Notes under the pieces: model-generated
The model's input: only the letters and a program-made list of their open reading frames with translations
What the model was told of the DNA's origin: nothing
Database searches by the model: none
Position numbers and translations under genes: made by a program
Shown here: positions 13,260 to 27,900 of the stretch, piece after piece
Layout of the letters: each line of letters opens with the position of its first letter
Numbering within the stretch: the stretch's first letter is position 1
Source of the DNA: Hydractinia symbiolongicarpus
Lineage: Eukaryota; Cnidaria; Hydrozoa; Anthoathecata; Hydractiniidae
Assembly (NCBI RefSeq): GCF_029227915.1
Contig: NC_079878.1
Location: 33,073,501 to 33,137,500, forward strand
Direction: 5' to 3'
Length of the DNA: 64,000 nucleotides

Positions 13260-15690
13260 CTTATGCGTTTTAGTGGGGAAAATATAATTTAAAAAATCGT
13301 TCTGGAAATGAGTTTACTCCCTGGGTACTTTCTTTGTATACTTTTGACTATTCGGGCCGAGTCCGGGATTTAGGGAAATCGCAGGTGTTCGTTTGCCGGC
13401 GATTAAACTGCTTTTATTCAGCGTCTCATCAAAAATGAAAACATTTTTGAAAACTACAAGTCTCATGGGTTTTAGTGGTGAAAAAATAATTTAAAAAATC
13501 TTTCGGGAAATGATTTTACTCCCTAGGTACTTTCTTTGTATACTTTTGACTATACGGGCCAAGCCGGGATTTACTGGAAATCGCGGGTTTTCGTTTGCCG
13601 GCGATTAAACTTCTTTTATTCAGCGTCTGATCAAAAATGAAAACATTTTTGCAAACTACAAGTCTCATGCGTTTTAGTGGTGAAAAAATAATTTAAAAAA
13701 TCGTTAGGGAAATGAGTTTACTCCCTGGGTACTTTCTTTGTATACTTTTGACTATACGGGCCAAGCCCGGAATTTTCGGGAAATCGCGGGTTTTCGTTTG
13801 CCGGCGATTAAACTTCTTTTATTCAGCGTCTCATCAAAAATGAAAACATTTTTAAAAACTACAAGTCTTATGCGTTTTAGTGGTGATAAAATAATTTAAA
13901 AAATCGTTCGGGAAATGAGTTTACTCCCTGGGTACTTTCTTTGTATACTTTTGACTATACGTGCCGAGTCCGGGATTTACGGGAAATCGCGGGTTTTCGT
14001 TTGCCGGCGATTAAACTTCTTTTATTCAGCGTCTCATCAAAAATGAAAACATTTTTGAAAACTACAAGTCTCATGCGTTTTAGTGGTGAAAAAATAATTT
14101 AAAAAATCGTTCGGGAAATGAGTTTACTCCCTAGGTACTTTCTTTGTATACTTTTGACTATACGGGCCAAGCCGGGATTTACTGGAAATCGCGGGTTTTC
14201 GTTTGCCGGCGATTAAACTTCTTTTATTCAGCGTCTGATCAAAAATGAAAACATTTTTGCAAACTACAAGTCTCATGCGTTTTAGTGGTGAAAAAATAAT
14301 TTAAAAAATCGTTAGGGAAATGTGTTTACTCCCTGGGTACTTTCTTTGTATACTTTTGACTATACGGGCCAAGCCCGGAGTTTTCGGGAAATCGCGGGTT
14401 TTCGTTTGCCGGCGATTAAACTTCTTTTATTCAGCGTCTCATCAAAAATGAAAACATTTTTAAAAACTACAAGTCTTATGCGTTTTAGTGGGGAAAATAT
14501 AATTTAAAAAATCGTTCTGGAAATGAGTTTACTCCCTGGGTACTTTCTTTGTATACTTTTGACTATTCGGGCCGAGTCCGGGATTTAGGGAAATCGCAGG
14601 TGTTCGTTTGCCGGCGATTAAACTGCTTTTATTCAGTGTCTCATCAAAAATGAAAACATTTTTGAAAACTACAAGTCTCATGCGTTTTAGTGGTGAAAAA
14701 ATAACTTAAAAAATCTTTCGGGAAATGATTTTACTCCCTAGGTACTTTCTTTGTATACTTTTGACTATACGGGCCAAGCCGGGATTTACTGGAAATCGCG
14801 GGTTTTCGTTTGCCGGCGATTAAACTTCTTTTATTCAGCGTCTGATCAAAAATGAAAACATTTTTGCAAACTACAAGTCTCATGCGTTTTAGTGGTGAAA
14901 AAATAATTTAAAAAATCGTTAGGGAAATGAGTTTACTCCCTGGGTACTTTCTTTGTATACTTTTGACTATACGGGCCAAGCCCGGAATTTTCGGGAAATC
15001 GCGGGTTTTCGTTTGCCGGCGATTAAACTTCTTTTATTCAGCGTCTCATCAAAAATGAAAACATTTTTAAAAACTACAAGTCTTATGCGTTTTAGTGGTG
15101 ATAAAATAATTTAAAAAATCGTTCGGGAAATGAGTTTACTCCCTGGGTACTTTCTTTGTATACTTTTGACTATACGTGCCGAGTCCGGGATTTACGGGAA
15201 ATCGCGGATTTTCGTTTGCCGGCGATTAAACTTCTTTTATTCAGCGTCCCATCAAATATGAAAATATTTTTGAAAACTACAAGTCTCATGCGTTTAGTGG
15301 TAAAAAAATAATATAAAAAATCGTTCGGGAAATGAGTTTACTCCCTGGGTACTTTCTTTGTATACTTTTGACTATACGGGCCGAGTCCACGATTTACGGG
15401 AAATCGCAGGTTTTCGTTTGCCGGCGATTAAACTTCTTTTATTCAGCGTCTCATCAAAAATGAAAACATTTTTAAAAACTACAAGTCTCATGCGTTTTAG
15501 TGGTGAAAAAGTAATTTAAAAAATCGTTCGGGAAATGAGTTTACTCCCTGGGTACTTTCTTTGTATACTTTTGACTATACGGGCCAAGCCCGGGATTTAC
15601 GGGAAATCGCGGGTTTTCGTTTGCTGGCGATTAAACTTCTTTTATTCAGCGTCTCATCAAAAATGAAAACATTTTTGAAAACTACAAGTC
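13260..15690 (+). repeat. Six-monomer tandem duplication (shift 1,215 bp)
   Basis: The rare GTGGGGAAAATATAATTT occurs near 13275 and 14490, and TGATTTTACTCCCTAGG at 13512 and 14727, both 1,215 bp apart, which is six monomers. Also shared are ACTATTCGGGCCGAGTCC, CAGGTGTTCG and AAATCTTTCGGG. Right of about 15.1 kb the second copy runs into B and GTAATTT monomers, so the duplication is a little under two full units. Confidence 0.8.
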
Positions 15691-18600
15691 TCATGCGTTT
15701 TAGTGGTGAAAAAATAATTTAAAAAATCGTTTGGGAAATGAGTTTACTCCCTAGGTACTTTCTTTGTATACTTTTGACTATACGGGCCAAGCCGGGATTT
15801 ACTGGAAATCGCGGGTTTTCGTTTGCCGGTGATTAAACTTCTTTTATTCAGCGTCTGATCAAAAATGAAAACATTTTAGCAAACTACAAGTCTCATGCGT
15901 TTTAGTGGTGAAAAAATAATTTAAAAAATCGTTAGGGAAATGAGTTTACTCCCTGGGTACTTTCTTTGTATACTTTTGACTATACGGGCCAAGCCCGGAA
16001 TTTTCGGGAAATCGCGGGTTTTCGTTTGCCGGCGATTAAACTTCTTTTATTCAGCGTCTCATCAAAAATGAAAAAATTTTTAAAAACTACAAGTCTTATG
16101 CGTTTTAGTGGTGATAAAATAATTTAAAAAATCGTTCGGGAAATGAGTTTACTCCCTGGGTACTTTCTTTGTATACTTTTGACTATACGTGCCGAGTCCG
16201 GGATTTACGGGAAATCGCGGATTTTCGTTTGCCGGCGATTAAACTTCTTTTATTCAGCGTCCCATCAAATATGAAAATATTTTTGAAAACTACAAGTCTC
16301 ATGCGTTTAGTGGTAAAAAAATAATATAAAAAATCGTTCGGGAAATGAGTTTACTCCCTGGGTACTTTCTTTGTATACTTTTGACTATACGGGCCGAGTC
16401 CAGTATTTACGGGAAATCGCAGGTTCTCGTTTGCCGGTGATTAAACTTCTTTTATTCCGCGTCTCATCAAAAATGAAAACATTTTTAAAAACTACAAGTC
16501 TCATGCGTTTTAGTGGTGAAAAAGTAATTTAAAAAATCGTTCGGGAAATGAGTTTACTCCCTGGGTACTTTCTTTGTATACTTTTGACTATACGGGCCAA
16601 GCCCGGGATTTACGGGAAATCGCGGGTTTTCGTTTGCCGGCGATTAAACTTCTTTTATTCAGCGTCTCATCAAAAATGAAAACATTTTTGAAAACTACAA
16701 GTCTCATGCGTTTTAGTGGTGAAAAAATAATTTAAAAAATCGTTCGGGAAATGAGTTTACTCCCTGGGTACTTTCTTTGTATACTTTTGACTATATGGGC
16801 CGAGTCCGCGATTTACGGGAAATCGCGGATTTTCGTTCGCCGGCGATTAAACTTCTTTTATTCAGCGTCCCATCAAATATGAAAATATTTTTGAAAACTA
16901 CAAGTCTCATGCGTTTAGTGGTAAAAAAATAATATAAAAAATCGTTCGGGAAATGATTTTACTCCCTGGGTACTTTCTTTGTATACTTTTGACTATACGG
17001 CCCAAGCCCGGGATTTATGGGAAATCGCAGGTTTTCGTTTGCCGGCGATTAAACTGCTTTTGTTCAGCGTCTCATCAAAAATGAAAACATTTTTGAAAAC
17101 TACAAGTCTCATGCGTTTTAGTGGTGAAAAAATAATTTAAAAAATCGTTCGGGAAATGAGTTTACTCCCTGGGTACTTTCTTTGTATACTTTTGACTATA
17201 CGGGCCGAGTCCAGGATTTACGGGAAATCGCAGGTTCTCGTTTGCCGGTGATTAAACTTCTTTTATTCCGCGTCTCACCAAAAATGAAAACATTTTTAAA
17301 AACTACAAGTCTCATGCGTTTTAGTGGTGAAAAAGTAATTTAAAAAATCGTTCGGGAAATGAGTTTACTCCCTGGGTACTTTCTTTGTATACTTTTGACT
17401 ATACGGGCCAAGCCCGGGATTTACGGGAAATCGCGGGTTTTCGTTTGCCGGCGATTAAACTTCTTTTATTCAGCGTCTCATCAAAAATGAAAACATTTTT
17501 GAAAACTACAAGTCTCATGCGTTTTAGTGGTGAAAAAATAACTTAAAAAATCTTTCGGGAAATGATTTTACTCCCTAGGTACTTTCTTTGTATACTTTTG
17601 ACTATACGGACCAAGCCGGGATTTACTGGAAATCGCGGGTTTTCGTTTGCCGGCGATTAAACTTCTTTTATTCAGCGTCTCATCAAAAATGAAAACATTT
17701 TTGCAAACTACAAGTCTCATGCGTTTTAGTGGTGAAAAAATAATTTAAAAAATCGTTAGGGAAATGAGTTTACTCCCTGGGTACTTTCTTTGTATACTTT
17801 TGACTATACGGGCCAAGCCCGGAATTTTCGGGAAATCGCGGGTTTTCGTTTGCCGGCGATTAAACTTCTTTTATTCAGCGTCTCATCAAAAATGAAAACA
17901 TTTTTAAAAACTACAAGTCTTATGCGTTTTAGTGGTGATAAAATAATTTAAAAAATCGTTCGGGAAATGAGTTTACTCCCTGGGTACTTTCTTTGTATAC
18001 TTTTGACTATACGTGCCGAGTCCGGGATTTACGGGAAATCGCGGATTTTCGTTTGCCGGCGATTAAACTTCTTTTATTCAGCGTCCCATCAAATATGAAA
18101 ATATTTTTGAAAACTACAAGTCTCATGCGTTTAGTGGTAAAAAAATAATATAAAAAATCGTTCGGGAAATGAGTTTACTCCCTGGGTACTTTCTTTGTAT
18201 ACTTTTGACTATACGGGCCGAGTCCACGATTTACGGGAAATCGCAGGTTTTCGTTTGCCGGCGATTAAACTTCTTTTATTCAGCGTCTCATCAAAAATGA
18301 AAACATTTTTAAAAACTACAAGTCTCATGCGTTTTAGTGGTGAAAAAGTAATTTAAAAAATCGTTCGGGAAATGAGTTTACTCCCTGGGTACTTTCTTTG
18401 TATACTTTTGACTATACGGGCCAAGCCCGGGATTTACGGGAAATCGCGGGTTTTCGTTTGCTGGCGATTAAACTTCTTTTATTCAGCGTCTCATCAAAAA
18501 TGAAAACATTTTTGAAAACTACAAGTCTCATGCGTTTTAGTGGTGAAAAAATAATTTAAAAAATCGTTTGGGAAATGAGTTTACTCCCTAGGTACTTTCT

Positions 18601-18987
18601 TTGTATACTTTTGACTATACGGGCCAAATCGGGATTTACTGGAAATCGCGGGTTTTCGTTTGCCGGTGATTAAACTTCTTTTATTCAGCGTCTGATCAAA
18701 AATGAAAACATTTTTGCAAACTACAAGTCTCATGCGTTTTAGTGGTGAAAAAATAATTTAAAAAATCGTTAGGGAAATGAGTTTACTCCCTGGGTACTTT
18801 CTTTGTATACTTTTGATTATACGGGCCAAGCCCGGAATTTTCGGGAAATCGCGGGTTTTCGTTTGCCGGCGATTAAACTTCTTTTATTCAGCGTCTCATC
18901 AAAAATGAAAAAATTTTTAAAAACTACAAGTCTTATGCGTTTTAGTGGTGATAAAATAATTTAAAAAATCGTTCGGGAAATGAGTTT
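14620..18987 (+). repeat. Fourteen-monomer duplication (shift 2,837 bp)
   Basis: About 14620-16150 matches about 17457-18987. Shared marks are AATAACTTAAAAAATC (14704 and 17541), CCTAGG (14737 and 17574; 15750 and 18587), GAGTCCACGATT (15389 and 18226) and CGTTTGCTGGCG (15624 and 18461). The right copy leaves the match where it has CCCTGGCTAC. The six-monomer duplication overlaps the left copy. Confidence 0.84.
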
Positions 18988-21900
18988 ACTCCCTGGCTAC
19001 TTTCTTTGTATACTTTTGACTATACGGGCCAAGCCCGGGATTTACGGGAAATCGCGGGTTTTCGTTTGCCGGCGATTAAACTTCTTTTATTCAGCGTCTC
19101 ATCAAAAATGAAAACATTTTTGAAAACTACAAGTCTCATGCGTTTTAGTGGTGAAAAAATAATTTAAAAAATCGTTCGGGAAATGAGTTTACTCCCTGGG
19201 TACTTTCTTTGTATACTTTTGACTATATGGGCCGAGTCCGCGATTTACGGTAAATCGCGGATTTTCGTTCGCCGGCGATTAAACTTCTTTTATTCAGCGT
19301 CCCATCAAATATGAAAATATTTTTGAAAACTACAAGTCTCATGCGTTTAGTGGTAAAAAAATAATATAAAAAATCGTTCGGGAAATGATTTTACTCCCTG
19401 TGTACTTTCTTTGTATACTTTTGACTATACGGCCCAAGCCCGGGATTTATGGGAAATCGCAGGTTTTCGTTTGCCGGCGATTAAACTGCTTTTGTGCAGC
19501 GTCTCATCAAAAATGAAAACATTTTTGAAAACTACAAGTCTCATGCGTTTTAGTGGTGAAAAAATAATTTAAAAAATCGTTCGGGAAATGAGTTTACTCC
19601 CTGGGTACTTTCTTTGTATAGTTTTGACTATACGGGCCGAGTCCGGGATTTACGGGAAATCGCGGATTTTCGTTTGCCGGCGATTAAACTTCTTTTATTC
19701 AGCGTCCCATCACATATGAAAATATTTTTGAAAACTACAAGTCTCATGCGTTTAGAGGTAAAAAAATAATATAAAAAATCGTTCGGGAAATGAGTTTACT
19801 CCCTGGGTACTTTCTTTGTATACTTTTGACTATACGGGCCGAGTCCAGGATTTACGGGAAATCGCAGGTTTTCGTTTGCCGGCAATTAAACTTCTTTTAT
19901 TCAGCGTCTCATCAAAAATGAAAACATTTTTAAAAACTACAAGTCTCAGGCGTTTTAGTGGTGAAAAAGTAATTTAAAAAATCGTTCGGGAAATGAGTTT
20001 ACTCCCTGGGTACTTTCTTTGTATACTTTTGACTATACAGGCCAAGCCCGGGATTTACGGGAAATCGCGGGTTTTCGTTTGCCGGCGATTAAACTTCTTT
20101 TATTCAGCGTCTCATCAAAAATGAAAACATTTTTGAAAACTACAAGTCTCATGCGTTTTAGTGGTGAAAAAATAATTTAAAAAATCGTTCGGGAAATGAG
20201 TTTACTCCCTAGGTACTTTCTTTGTATACTTTTGACTATACGGGCCGAGTCCAGGATTTACGGGAAATCGCAGGTTTTCGTTTGCCGGCGATTAAACTTG
20301 TTTTATTCAGCGTCTCATCAAAAATGAAAACATTTTTAAAAACTACAAGTCTCATGCGTTTTAGTGGTGAAAAAGTAATTTAAAAAATCGTTCGGTAAAT
20401 GAGTTTACTCCCTGGGTACTTTCTTTGTATACTTTTGCCTATACGGGCCGAGTCCAGGATTTACGGGAAATCGCAGGTTTTCGTTTGCCGGCGATTAAAC
20501 TTCTTTTATTCAGCGTCTCATCAAAAATGAAAACATTTTTAAAAACTACAAGTCTCATGCGTTTTAGTGGTGAAAAAGTAATTTAAAAAATCGTTCGGGA
20601 AATGAGTTTACTCCCTGGGTACTTTCTTTGTATACTTTTGACTATACGGGCCAAGCCCGGGATTTACGGGAAATCGCGGGTTTTCGTTTGCCGGCGATTA
20701 AACATCTTTTATTCAGCGTCTCATCAAAAATGAAAACATTTTTGAAAACTACAAGTCTCATGCGTTTTAGTGGTGAAAAAATAATTTAAAAAATCGTTCG
20801 GGAAATGAGTTTACTCCCTGGGTACTTTCTTTGTATACTTTTGACTATATGGGCCGAGTCCGCGATTTACGGGAAATCGCGGATTTTCGTTCGCCGGCGA
20901 TTAAACTTCTTTTATTCAGCGTCCCATCAAATATGAAAATATTTTTGAAAACTACAAGTCTCATGCGTTTAGTGGTAAAAAAATAATATAAAAAATCGTT
21001 CGGGAAATGATTTTACTCCCTGGGTACTTTCTTTGTATACTTTTGACTATACGGCCCAAGCCCGGGATTTATGGGAAATCGCAGGTTTTCGTTTGCCGGC
21101 GATTAAACTGCTTTTGTTCAGCGTCTCATCAAAAATGAAAACATTTTTGAAAACTACAAGTCTCATGCGTTTTAGTGGTGAAAAAATAATTTAAAAAATC
21201 GTTCGGGAAATGAGTTTACTCCCTGGGTACTTTCTTTGTATACTTTTGACTATACGGGCCGAGTCCGGGATTTACGGGAAATCGCGGATTTTCGTTTGCC
21301 GGCGATTAAACTTCTTTTATTCAGCGTCCCATCACATATGAAAATATTTTTGAAAACTACAAGTCTCATGCGTTTAGAGGTAAAAAAATAATATAAAAAA
21401 TCGTTCGGGAAATGAGTTTACTCCCTGGGTACTTTCTTTGTATACTTTTGACTATACGGGCCGAGTCCAGGATTTACGGGAAATCGCAGGTTTTCGTTTG
21501 CCGGCAATTAAACTTCTTTTATTCAGCGTCTCATCAAAAATGAAAACATTTTTAAAAACTACAAGTCTCATGCGTTTTAGTGGTGAAAAAGTAATTTAAA
21601 AAATCGTTCGGGAAATGAGTTTACTCCCTGGGTACTTTCTTTGTATACTTTTGACTATACGGGCCAAGCCCGGGATTTACGGGAAATCGCGGGTTTTCGT
21701 TTGCCGGCGATTAAACTTCTTTTATTCAGCGTCTCATCAAAAATGAAAACATTTTTGAAAACTACAAGTCTCATGCGTTTTAGTGGTGAAAAAATAATTT
21801 AAAAAATCGTTCGGGAAATGAGTTTACTCCCTGGGTACTTTCTTTGTATACTTTTGACTATATGGGCCGAGTCCGGGATTTACGGGAAATCGCGGATTTT

Positions 21901-24900
21901 CGTTCGCCGGCGATTAAACTTCTTTTATTCACCGTCCCATCAAATATGAAAATATTTTTGAAAACTACAAGTCTCATGCGTTTAGTGGTAAAAAAATAAT
22001 ATAAAAAATCGTTCGGAAAATGATTTTACTCCCTGGGTACTTTCTTTGTATACTTTTGACTATACGGCCCGAGCCCGGGATTTATGGGAAATCGCAGGTT
22101 TTCGTTTGCCGGCGATTAAACTGCTTTTGTTCAGCGTCTCATCAAAAATGAAAACATTTTTGAAAACTACAAGTCTCATGCGTTTTAGTGGTGAAAAAAT
22201 AATTTAAAAAATCGTTCGGGAAATGAGATTACTCCCTGGGTACTTTCTTTGTATACTTTTGACTATACGGGCCGAGTCCGGGATTTACGGGAAATCGCGG
22301 ATTTTCGTTTGCCGGCGATTAAACTTCTTTTATTCAGCGTCCCATCACATATGAAAATATTTTTGAAAACTACAAGTCTCATGCGTTTAGAGGTAAAAAA
22401 ATAATATAAAAAATCGTTCGGGAAATGAGTTTACTCCCTGGGTGCTTTCTTTGTATACTTTTGACTATACGGGCCGAGTCCAGGATTTACGGGAAATCGC
22501 AGGTTTTCGTTTGCCGGCAATTAAACTTCTTTTATTCAGCGTCTCATCAAAAATGAAAACATTTTTAAAAACTACAAGTCTCATGCGTTTTAGTGGTGAA
22601 AAAGTAATTTAAAAAATCGTTCGGGAAATGAGTTTACTCCCTGGGTACTTTCCTTGTATACTTTTGACTATAAAGGCCAAGCCCGGGATTTACGGGAAAT
22701 CGCGGGTTTTCGTTTGCCGGCGATTAAACTTCTTTTATTCAGCGTCTCATCAAAAATGAAAACATTTTTGAAAACTACAAGTCTCATGCGTTTTAGTGGT
22801 GAAAAAATAATTTAAAAAATCGTTCGGGAAATGAGTTTACTCCCTGGGTACTTCCTTTGTATACTTTTGATTATATGGGCCGAGTCCGGGATTTACGGGA
22901 AATCGCGGATTTTCGTTCGCCGGCGATTAAACTTCTTTTATTCAGCGTCCCATCAAATATGAAAATATTTTTGAAAACTACAAGTCTCATGCGTTTAGTG
23001 GTAAAAAAATAATATAAAAAATCGTTCGGGAAATGAGTTTACTCCCTGGGTACTTTCTTTGTATACTTTTGACTATACGGGCCAAGCCCGGGATTTACGG
23101 GAAATCGCAGGTTTTCGTTTGCCGGCAATTAAACTTCTTTTATTCAGCGTCTCATCAAAAATGAAAACATTTTTAAAAACTACAAGTCTCATGCGTTTTA
23201 GTGGTGAAAAAGTAATTTAAAAAATCGTTCGGGAAATGAGTTTACTCCCTGGGTACTTTCTTTGTATACTTTTGACTATACAGGCCAAGCCCGGGATTTA
23301 CGGGAAATCGCGGGTTTTCGTTTGCCGGCGATTAAACTTCTTTTATTCAGCGTCTCATCAAAAATGAAAACATTTTTGAAAACTACAAGTCTCATGCGTT
23401 TTAGTGGTGAAAAAATAATTTAAAAAATCGTTCGGGAAATGAGTTTACTCCCTGGGTACTTCCTTTGTATACTTTTGACTATATGGGCCGAGTCCGGGAT
23501 TTACGGGAAATCGCGGATTTTCGTTCGCCGGCGATTAAACTTCTTTTATTCAGCGTCCCATCAAATATGAAAATATTTTTGAAAACTACAAGTCTCATGC
23601 GTTTAGTGGTAAAAAAATAATATAAAAAATCGTTCGGGAAATGAGTTTACTCCCTGGGTACTTTCTTTGTATACTTTTGACTATACGGGCCAAGCCCGGG
23701 ATTTACGGGAAATCGCAGGTTTTTGTTTGCCGGCGATTAAACTGCTTTTGTTCAGCGTCTCATCAAAAATGAAAACATTTTTGAAAACTACAAGTCTCAT
23801 GCGTTTTAGTGGTGAAAAAATAATTTAAAAAATCGTTCGGGAAATGAGTTTACTCCCTGGGTACTTTCTTTGTATACTTTTGACTATACGGGCCAAGCCG
23901 GGATTTACGGGAAATCGCAGGTTTTCGTTTGCCGGCGATTAAACTTCTTTTATTCAGCGTCTCATCAAAAATGAAAACATTTTTAAAAACTACAAGTCTC
24001 ATGCGTTTTAGTGGTGAAAAAGTAATTTAAAAAATCGTTCGGGAAATGAGTTTACTCCCTGGGTATTTTCTTTGTTTACTTTTGACTATACGGGCCAAGC
24101 CCGGGATTTACGGGAAATCGCGGGTTTTCGTTTGCCGGCGATTAAACTTCTTTTATTCAGCGTCTCATCAAAAATGAAAACATTTTTGAAAACTACAAGT
24201 CTCATGCGTTTTAGTGGTGAAAAAATAATTTAAAAAATCGTTCGGGAAATGAGTTTACTCCCTGGGTACTTTCTTTGTATACTTTTGACTATATGGGCCG
24301 AGTCCGGGATTTACGGGAAATCGCGGATTTTCGTTTGCCGGCGATTAAACTTCTTTTATTCAGCGTCCCATCAAATATGAAAATATTTTTGAAAACTACA
24401 AGTCTCATGCGTTTAGTGGTAAAAAAATAATATAAAAAATCGTTCGGGAAATGAGTTTACTCCCTGGGTACTTTCTTTGTATAATTTTGACTATACGGGC
24501 CAAGCCCGGGATTTACGGGAAATCGCAGGTTTTCGTTTGCTGGCGATTAAACTGCTTTTGTTCAGCGTCTCATCAAAAATGAAAACATTTTTGAAAACTA
24601 CAAGTCTCCTGCGTTTTAGTGGTGAAAAAATAATTTAAAAAATCGTTCGGGAAATGAGTTTACTCCCTGGGTACTTTCTTTGTATACTTTTGACTATAGG
24701 GGCCAAGCCGGGATTTACGGGAAATCGCGGGTTTTCGTTTGCCGGCGATTAAACTTCTTTTATTCAGCGTCTGATTAAAAATGAAAACATTTTTGCAAAC
24801 TACAAGTCTCATGCGTTTTAGTGGTGAAAAAATAATTTAAAAAATCGTTAGGAAAATGAGTTTACTCCCTGGGTACTTTCTTTGTATACTTTTGACTATA

Positions 24901-27900
24901 CAGGCCAAACCCGGGATTTACGGGAAATCGCGGGTTTTCGTTTGCCGGCGATTAAACTTCTTTTATTCAGCGTCTCATCAAAAATGAAAACATTTTTAAA
25001 AACTACAAGTCTTATGTGTTTTAGTGGTGAAAAACTAATTTAAAAAATCGTTCTGGAAATGAGTTTACTCCCTGGGTACTTTCTTTGTATAATTTTGACT
25101 ATACGGGCCGAGTCCGGGATTTACGGGAAATCGCGGATTTTCGTTTGCCGGCGATTAAACTTCTTTTATTCAGCGTCCCATCAAATATGAAAATATTTTT
25201 AAAAACTACAAGTCTCATGCGTTTTATTGGTGAAAAAGTAATTTAAAAAATCGTTCGGGAAATGAGTTTACTCCCTGGGTACTTTCTTTGTATACTTTTG
25301 ACTATACGGGCCAAGCCCGGGATTTACGGGAAATCGCGGGTTTTCGTTTGCCGGCGATTAAACTTCTTTTATTCAGCGTCTCATCAAAAATGAAAACATT
25401 TTTGAAAACTACAAGTCTCATGCGTTTTAGTGGTGAAAAAATAATTTAAAAAATCGTTCGGGAAATGAGTTTACTCCCTGGGTACTTTCTTTGTATACTT
25501 TTGACTATATGGGCCGAGTCCGGGATTTGCGGGAAATCGCGGATTTCCGTTCGCCGGCGATTAAACTTCTTTTATTCAGCGTCCCATCAAATATGAAAAT
25601 ATTTTTGAAAACTACAAGTCTCATGCGTTTAGTGGTAAAAAAATAATATAAAAAATCGTTCGGGAAATGAGTTTACTCCCTGGGTACTTTCTTTGTATAC
25701 TTTTGACTATACGGGCCAAGCCCGGGATTTACGGGAAATCGCAGGTTTTCGTTTGCCGGCGATTAAACTGCTTTTGTTCAGCGTCTCATCAAAAATGAAA
25801 ACATTTTTGAAAACTACAAGTCTCCTGCGTTTTAGTGGTGAAAAAATAATTTAAAAAATCGTTCGGGAAATGAGTTTACTCATGGGTACTTTCTTTGTAT
25901 ACTTTTGACAATACGGGCCAAGCCGGGATTTACGGGAAATCGCGGGTTTTCGTTTGCCGGCGATTAAACTTCTTTTATTCAGCGTCTCATCAAAAATGAA
26001 AACATTTTTGAAAACTACAAGTCTCATGCGTTTTAGTGGTTAAAAAATAATTTAAAAAATCGTTCGGGAAATGAGTTTACTCCCTGGGTACTTTCTTTGT
26101 ATACTTTTGACTATACGGGCCAAGCCCGGGATTTACGGGAAATCGCGGGTTTTCGTTTGCCGGCGATTAAACTTCTTTTATTCAGCGTCTCATCAAAAAT
26201 GAAAACATTTTTGAAAACTACAAGTCTCATGCGTTTTAGTGGTTAAAAAATAATTTAAAAAATCGTTCGGGAAATGAGTTTTCTCCATGGGTACTTTCTT
26301 TGTATACTTTTGACTATATGGGCCGAGTCCGGGATTTGCGGGAAATCGCGGATTTTCGTTCGCCGGCGATTAAACTTCTTTTATTCAGCGTCCCATCAAA
26401 TATGAAAATATTTTTGAAAACTACAAGTCTCATGCGTTTAGTGGTAAAAAAATAATATAAAAAATCGTTCAGGAAATGAGTTTACTCCCTGGGTACTTTT
26501 TTTGTATACTTTTGACTATACGGGCCAAGCCCGGGATTTACGGGAAATCGCAGGTTTTCGTTTGCCGGCGATTAAACTGCTTTTGTTCAGCGTCTCATCA
26601 AAAATGAAAACATTTTTGAAAACTACAAGTCTCCTGCGTTTTAGTGGTGAAAAAATAATTTAAAAAATCGTTCGGGAAATGAGTTTACTCCCTGGGTACT
26701 TTCTTTGTATACTTCTGACTATACGGGCCAAGCCGGGATTCACGGGAAATCGCGGGATTTCGTTTGCCGGCGATTAAACTTCTTTTATTCAACGTCTGAT
26801 CAAAAAGGAAAACATTTTTGCAAACTACAAGTCTCATGCGTTTTAGTGGTGAAAAAATAATTTAAAAAATCGTTAGGGAAATGAGTTTACTCCCTGGGTA
26901 CTTTCTTTGTATACTTTTGACTATACGGGCCAAGCCCGGGATTTACGGGAAATCGCGGGTTTTCGTTTGCCGGCGATTAAACTTCTTTTATTCAGCGTCT
27001 CATCAAAAATGAAAACATTTTTAAAAACTACAAGTCTTATGTGTTTTAGTGGTGAAAAACTAATTTAAAAAATCGTTCTGGAAATGAGTTTACTCCCTGG
27101 GTACTTTCTTTGTGTACTTTTGACTATACGGGCCGAGTCCGGGATTTACGGGAAATCGCGGATTTTCGTTTGCCGGTGATTAAACTTCTTTTATTCAGCG
27201 TCCCATCAAATATGAAAATATTTTTGAAAACTACAAGTCTCATGCGTTTAGTGGTAAAAAAATATTATAAAAAATCGTTCGGGAAATGAGTTTACTCCCT
27301 GGGTACTTTCTTTGTATACTTTTGACTATACGGGCCGAGTCCGGGATTTACGGGAAATCGCGGATTTTCGTTTGCCGGCGATTAAACTTCTTTTATTCAG
27401 CGTCCCATCAAATATGAAAATATTTTTGAAAACTACAAGTCTCATGCGTTTAGTGGTAAAAAAATAATATAAAAAATCGTTCGGGAAATGAGTTTACTCC
27501 CTGGGTACTTTCTTTGTATACTTTTGACTATACGGGCCAAGCCCGGGATTTACGGGAAATCGCAGGTTTTCGTTTGCCGGCGATTAAACTGCTTTTGTTC
27601 AGCGTCTCATCAAAAATGAAAACATTTTTGAAAACTACAAGTCTCCTGCGTTTTAGTGGTGAAAAAATAATTTAAAAAATCGTTCGGGAAATGAGTTTAC
27701 TCCCTGGGTACTTTCTTTGTATACTTTTGACTATACGGGCCAAGCCGGGATTTACGGGAAATCGCGGGATTTCGTTTGCTGGCGATTAAACTTCTTTTAT
27801 TCAGCGTCTCATCAAAAATGAAAACATTTTTGCAAACTACAAGTCTCATGCGTTTTAGTGGTGAAAAAATAATTTAAAAAATCGTTAGGGAAATGAGTTT

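Larger units (their letters stand above)
13230..18987 (+). repeat. Array domain 2: CCTAGG / GCAAAC / CGTTAGGG subfamily
   Basis: All satellite, no gene. The domain is marked by CCCTAGGTAC at the boundary box (CCTAGG at 13522, 14130, 14737, 15750, 17574, 18587; one more at 20208), TCTGATCAAAAATG, TTTTTGCAAACTAC, TCGTTAGGGAAATG and a monomer with CCCGGAATTTTCGGG. Those marks are absent or rare to the left, so the subfamily spread locally. B monomers and an A form with GAAAAAGTAATTT fill the rest. Confidence 0.87.
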
